A DNA stretch of 10,984 nt from an uncultured Bacteroidota bacterium. GTDB taxonomy: Bacteria; Bacteroidota; Bacteroidia; B-17B0; Aurantibacillaceae. The stretch is taken from NCBI GenBank assembly GCA_903923915.1, contig CAIXZI010000379.1, forward strand, positions 1 to 10,984, read 5' to 3'. Under the pieces are notes generated by a model. That model saw only the letters and a list, made by a program, of their open reading frames with translations, searched no databases and was not told where the DNA came from. Positions 8,626-10,984 of this stretch are shown here, in pieces. Position 1 is the first letter of the stretch. Every line of letters begins with the position of its first letter. Position numbers and translations under genes: made by a program.

Positions 8626-8629
8626 TTAA

Positions 8630-10362
8630 CTAATAATCCAATTCCATATCCAACCTGTTTTTTAGGTTAAGTAAAGCTGGATTTTTTTTCATCATCGTTT
8701 CAAATTTTTCAGGAGGAGAGTAGGCGCGTTTTGTAGGATCAGCAGCTTTTTCCTGCATGCGCATGGTAATGTTTTGATTGTTTAATCCTTTACGAACAAA
8801 GTCTAAAAAATCTTGCTTCATAGGCTCAAAACCATCTATTTGCGCTCTGTTTTCAATATCAATAAGTATTTCTGTTTCGTTATTTAAAGAAATTACATCT
8901 GGACGAAGCATAACAGCAATTTGCTTTTTGCCCTGCTCCTGCATTTTTTTTGTGTAATCTATAACGCTTTGTTGAAGTTGTTCTAAGGTAAATGGCTGAC
9001 TATAATTTACAGCAACCTTTTCTTCAACAACTTGTGCTTTGTTTGAATCAACAATGGTTTGAGTTTGCTTTAATCTAAAACCATCATTAAAATTTAAATC
9101 TTTAAAAGCACCAACCGGTTTTGTAGTTGTTTTTGGCTGAGGAGTTGCAGCAGCAGCTGTGGGAGTAAGAGGTTTAATTTGTTGTGCAGTAGAGGGTGTA
9201 GCTGGCGTTGGGCTTTCGCTTACGCCTGATTCTGCACTATCTTTTTTTTTTCTGCATCCGTAGATGCAGCATTTAAGTAACTAATTTGCAATAACGCAAT
9301 TTCCACCTGCAATCGCTGGTTTTTAGCAGCTTTGTAACTGGTATCGCATCTATTAATAACACCTAAAGATTTTAATAAAAACTGCGTACTGCAAGCTTGT
9401 GCTTGTTGCTGGTATTTTATTTTTACGTTTTCACTTACTTCTAAAAGTTGAATAGTAGCCGCATCTTTACACACTAATAAATTACGAATATGCTCTCCCA
9501 ATCCGGCTATAAAATGATGCCCATCAAATCCGTTATCTAAAATTTCGTTGAAAGTTAATAGTACGGTTGATGTATCTTGTGTATTAAGTGCGTCGGTAAT
9601 TTTAAAATAATAATCGTAATCAAGTACGTTTAGGTTTTCAATTACGGTTTTGTAAGTAAGGTTGTTTCCTCCAAAACTTACCATCTGGTCAAACATACTA
9701 CACGCATCGCGCAAACCACCATCGGCCTTTTGGGCAATTACACGCAAGGCCTCATCTTCAGCTGTAATGCCTTCTGTTTTTGCAATATATCCAAGATGAT
9801 TAGAAATATCATCTAACTTAATTCTATTAAAATCAAAAATCTGACAACGAGATAAAATGGTAGGAATAATTTTGTGTTTTTCAGTAGTAGCTAAAATAAA
9901 AATGGCGTGTTTAGGCGGTTCTTCCAACGTTTTAAGAAACGCGTTAAATGCCGCAGATGAAAGCATGTGAACCTCATCTATAATATATACTTTATGAGAG
10001 CCTAACTGAGGCGCAAACCTTACCTGATCAATTAAATTACGAATATCTTCTACCGAGTTGTTTGACGCGGCATCTAATTCAAAAACATTTAATGATTGTC
10101 CGCTGTTAAAAGATGTACAGCTATCGCATTTATCACAAGCTTCTGTTTCAGAAGTAAGATTAAAGCAATTAATGGTTTTGGCTAAAATACGTGCACAGGT
10201 TGTTTTACCCACACCACGCGGACCACAAAACAAAAAGGCCTGCGCCAAATGATTGTTTTTTATGGCATTTTTAAGCGTAGTTGTAATATGTTGTTGTCCA
10301 ACTACGGTTTCAAAAGTTTGCGGCCTGTATTTGCGAGCCGATACAACAAAGCGTTCTTCCAT
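8630..10362 (-). CDS. dnaX: DNA polymerase III tau subunit (dnaX read through a -1 frameshift at 9241-9251)
   Basis: If reading slips by -1 at the A10 tract, or one A is added in the mRNA, translation continues from codon GAT (9241-9239) to TAG (8632-8630). This adds 203 residues to the first 374, for about 577 in total, a normal DnaX/tau length. I translated the -1 frame over its whole extent and found no stop. It begins with a Ser/Pro/Thr/Ala-rich linker (SESPTPATPST, PTAAAATPQPK), then an acidic and hydrophobic C-terminal domain ending FETMMKKNPALLNLKNRLDMELDY. This ending is what I expect for Bacteroidota DnaX and corresponds to the tau region that contacts the polymerase in other bacteria. 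The part from ATG 8944 should not be called as a separate gene. The frame change could be programmed or a homopolymer sequencing error; the single-gene interpretation holds in both cases. Confidence 0.85.
9204..9226 (-). promoter_or_regulatory. Possible downstream stem around the gamma stop codon
   Basis: GGCGU pairs with ACGCC (5 bp, mostly GC) around a 13-base loop, which itself contains GC-GAAA-GC. It begins 14 bases after the slippery tract, longer than the usual 5-9 base spacer for -1 frameshift stimulators, so any effect is uncertain. The gamma stop UAA overlaps the 5' arm and loop. Confidence 0.3.
9220..10362 (-). CDS. dnaX: DNA polymerase III gamma subunit (zero-frame product of dnaX)
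   Basis: This 380-residue protein is the AAA+ clamp-loader ATPase that helps load the sliding clamp onto primed DNA. The order matches DnaX domains I-III: Walker A GPRGVGKTT with K53, a zinc module with C66, C76, C79 and C82, DEVH at 129-132, and the SRC motif S171-R172-C173 carrying the arginine finger. Domain III helices follow to about residue 365. The frame then runs into a G-A10-G tract and ends six codons later at TAA (9222-9220), giving a gamma-sized product with no tau tail. The zero-frame end is EKKKIVQNQA. The ATG at 10362 gives the usual Bacteroidota N-terminus (VVSARKYRPQTF). A putative promoter box lies 10 bases upstream, implying a very short leader. Confidence 0.95.
   Translation of the reverse strand: MEERFVVSARKYRPQTFETVVGQQHITTTLKNAIKNNHLAQAFLFCGPRGVGKTTCARILAKTINCFNLTSETEACDKCDSCTSFNSGQSLNVFELDAASNNSVEDIRNLIDQVRFAPQLGSHKVYIIDEVHMLSSAAFNAFLKTLEEPPKHAIFILATTEKHKIIPTILSRCQIFDFNRIKLDDISNHLGYIAKTEGITAEDEALRVIAQKADGGLRDACSMFDQMVSFGGNNLTYKTVIENLNVLDYDYYFKITDALNTQDTSTVLLTFNEILDNGFDGHHFIAGLGEHIRNLLVCKDAATIQLLEVSENVKIKYQQQAQACSTQFLLKSLGVINRCDTSYKAAKNQRLQVEIALLQISYLNAASTDAEKKKIVQNQA
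9241..9251 (-). promoter_or_regulatory. Slippery A10G tract (candidate recoding site in dnaX)
   Basis: On the coding strand the sequence is GCA GAA AAA AAA AAG ATA, ten A followed by G. The last seven bases, A AAA AAG, are in zero-frame phase and identical to the E. coli dnaX -1 frameshift heptamer. The long run would also permit RNA-polymerase slippage, as in Thermus dnaX. The downstream tau-like frame is exactly -1 relative to the gamma frame. Confidence 0.75.
9252..9269 (-). promoter_or_regulatory. RNA hairpin with UACG tetraloop abutting the slippery tract
   Basis: The coding-strand sequence CUGCAUC-UACG-GAUGCAG forms a perfect 7-bp stem closed by a C(UACG)G loop of the very stable UNCG class. 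Its 3' base is directly followed by the A10 run with no spacer. It lies inside the coding sequence (AASTDAE). The tight hairpin-plus-homopolymer layout resembles an intrinsic terminator with A in place of U, and suits stimulation of transcriptional slippage. Confidence 0.65.
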
Positions 10363-10371
10363 TTATCAACA

Positions 10372-10379
10372 CAAAGATA
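10372..10379 (-). promoter_or_regulatory. Putative -7 promoter box for dnaX (TATCTTTG)
   Basis: TATCTTTG on the minus strand matches TAnnTTTG and ends 10 bases before the dnaX ATG, predicting a leader of only a few bases. No clear -33 element is present. It is one half of a mirrored pair with the box at 10392-10399. Confidence 0.5.
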
Positions 10380-10391
10380 GGATTAAAAAGC

Positions 10392-10399
10392 TACTTTTG
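10392..10399 (+). promoter_or_regulatory. Putative -7 promoter box for the CarboxypepD_reg-like gene (TACTTTTG)
   Basis: TACTTTTG matches TAnnTTTG on the plus strand, 55 bases before the TTG start of the secreted-protein gene. Together with the box at 10372-10379 it makes a compact divergent promoter. Confidence 0.45.
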
Positions 10400-10454
10400 T
10401 GTTGTGAGTTTTACACGAATGTGAATAAGATTTTTAATGTATTTTTAACCCGTT

Positions 10455-10984
10455 TTGATAAAGAAATTTTTATTCATAGTTGCTGTTCTTCTTGTCAGTA
10501 AAGGCTTTTCGCAAAAAACAGAGCGTAAGTTTGTTATTAGCGGAACGGTTGTAGATCAGGATAGTACAACGGTAATGCCTTATGTTTATTTAATTAACTC
10601 ACGTACAGGTAACGGAACCATTACTGATTACAATGGCAAATTCACTATTATAGGACAAAACAACGATACGCTAACGCTTCAGTATGTAGGTTATGCGCGA
10701 CGAAAATATCCTATTTCTCTTATTAAAAACATAAATGATAGCATTAAAAAACCGATAAAAATTGTCATGCATTCTATGATGGTTAGTATGCAAAGTGTTA
10801 CCGTTATTGCCAGTAAAATTAAGCCTAATGAGATTGATTATATGAAGCGCTACATTAGGCAACACGCCGCTCCTAAAGGGGTTGATGCATTTAACAGTCC
10901 AATAACAGCGTTATATGATCAATTTAGCCGCAAAGGAAAAGAACAACGAAAACTGCAACAAATATTTCAGGATATTTTAATTCA
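10455..10984 (+). CDS. Secreted CarboxypepD_reg-like domain protein (partial, 3' end outside window)
   Basis: An open frame of 176 codons runs from TTG at 10455 to the window end. No in-frame ATG or GTG precedes the mature domain, and a TAA lies three codons upstream of the TTG, so a TTG start is inferred. The start gives a typical signal peptide (IKKFLFIVAVLLVSKGFSQ, cleavage near residue 19-20). Residues 25-110 fit a carboxypeptidase-like regulatory (beta-sandwich) domain: ISGTVVDQDS, then MPYVYLINSRTGNGT, TDYNGKF and LQYVGY. In Bacteroidota this domain occurs in many exported proteins and at the front of TonB-dependent receptors. Here the following sequence (NEIDYMKRYIRQHAAPKG, SPITALYDQFSRKGKEQRKL) fits the family of standalone proteins rather than a receptor plug. 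The function is unknown. The gene is divergent from dnaX. Confidence 0.85.
   Translation, partial: MIKKFLFIVAVLLVSKGFSQKTERKFVISGTVVDQDSTTVMPYVYLINSRTGNGTITDYNGKFTIIGQNNDTLTLQYVGYARRKYPISLIKNINDSIKKPIKIVMHSMMVSMQSVTVIASKIKPNEIDYMKRYIRQHAAPKGVDAFNSPITALYDQFSRKGKEQRKLQQIFQDILI

Larger units (their letters stand above)
10367..10404. repeat. Inverted repeat spanning the divergent dnaX promoter
   Basis: CAACACAAA (10367-10375) is the exact reverse complement of TTTGTGTTG (10396-10404). The inner triplets TAG and CTA (10378-10380 and 10391-10393) also pair, giving 12 of 14 matching positions per arm around a 10-base centre. Each arm contains one -7 box plus five further matching bases (TGTTG) downstream of it. 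It could be an operator for a dimeric regulator or simply two similar promoters back to back. Confidence 0.5.

Noticed and set aside
8616..8634. AT-rich dyad ATTAGT/ACTAAT over the MATE and dnaX stops as a bidirectional terminator
   Set aside because: The six-base stem contains only one G-C pair and there is no adjacent T-run. It is likely to be composition.
8630..8944. Minus-strand ORF starting at ATG 8944 as an independent small gene
   Set aside because: The same frame is open upstream to the dnaX A10 tract, and its sequence looks like the tau C-terminal domain, so it is part of dnaX.
8944..8951. Second A8 run in the tau coding region as another slip site
   Set aside because: No frame change is needed there, and no flanking hairpin or alternative product was seen.
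10253..10501. Plus-strand ORF of 82 codons across the dnaX start and intergenic region
   Set aside because: It is antisense to the dnaX N-terminus, runs through the divergent promoter, and overlaps the signal-peptide gene in another frame. Its translation resembles no known protein.

Overview
The window is chromosomal DNA that most likely comes from a member of the Bacteroidota (Flavobacteriales/Chitinophagales-like). The reasons are an AT-rich composition, starts without visible Shine-Dalgarno sequences, several boxes matching the Bacteroidota -7 promoter consensus TAnnTTTG, and lineage-typical families (a DUF4476 protein, a secreted CarboxypepD_reg-like protein, and a DnaX with the N-terminus MEERFVVSARKYRPQTF). 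No mobile element, CRISPR array, rRNA or tRNA was found. Most of the content is housekeeping.

Layout, left to right. (1) 1-113: C-terminal tail of an upstream plus-strand gene, probably an MCE/MlaD-type lipid-transport protein. (2) 114-334: non-coding, with a promoter-like box and a terminator-like hairpin in front of the next gene. (3) 335-2077, plus: ABC exporter half-transporter with Asp in place of the catalytic Glu. (4) 4683-2182, minus: primosomal helicase PriA, convergent with the ABC gene. It is the last gene of a likely minus-strand operon made of a secreted DUF4476 protein (5914-5150), a DUF423 membrane protein (5140-4724) and priA. (5) 5958-8625, plus: a saccharopine-dehydrogenase-family oxidoreductase and a MATE efflux pump one base apart, transcribed divergently from the DUF4476 operon. 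(6) 10362-8630, minus: dnaX, the clamp-loader gamma/tau subunit, split into two frames. (7) 10455 to the end, plus: start of a secreted CarboxypepD_reg-like protein, divergent from dnaX and beginning at TTG.

The observation most worth following is in dnaX. The zero frame encodes a 380-residue gamma-like protein that stops just after a run of ten A followed by G (9251-9241). The -1 frame continues without a stop for 203 codons and encodes a Pro/Ala/Thr-rich linker and a tau-like C-terminal domain. The tract contains the A AAA AAG heptamer in the correct phase. It is immediately preceded by a perfect 7-bp hairpin with a UACG tetraloop, and a GC-rich stem lies 14 nt downstream around the gamma stop codon. 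This arrangement suggests programmed recoding (ribosomal frameshifting or RNA-polymerase slippage) that makes gamma and tau from one gene. A homopolymer sequencing error is the main competing explanation.

Functional links: PriA and DnaX both serve chromosome replication and restart but are in separate transcription units. The remaining genes concern envelope transport (ABC, MATE, possible MCE), secreted proteins of unknown role, and amino-acid metabolism.
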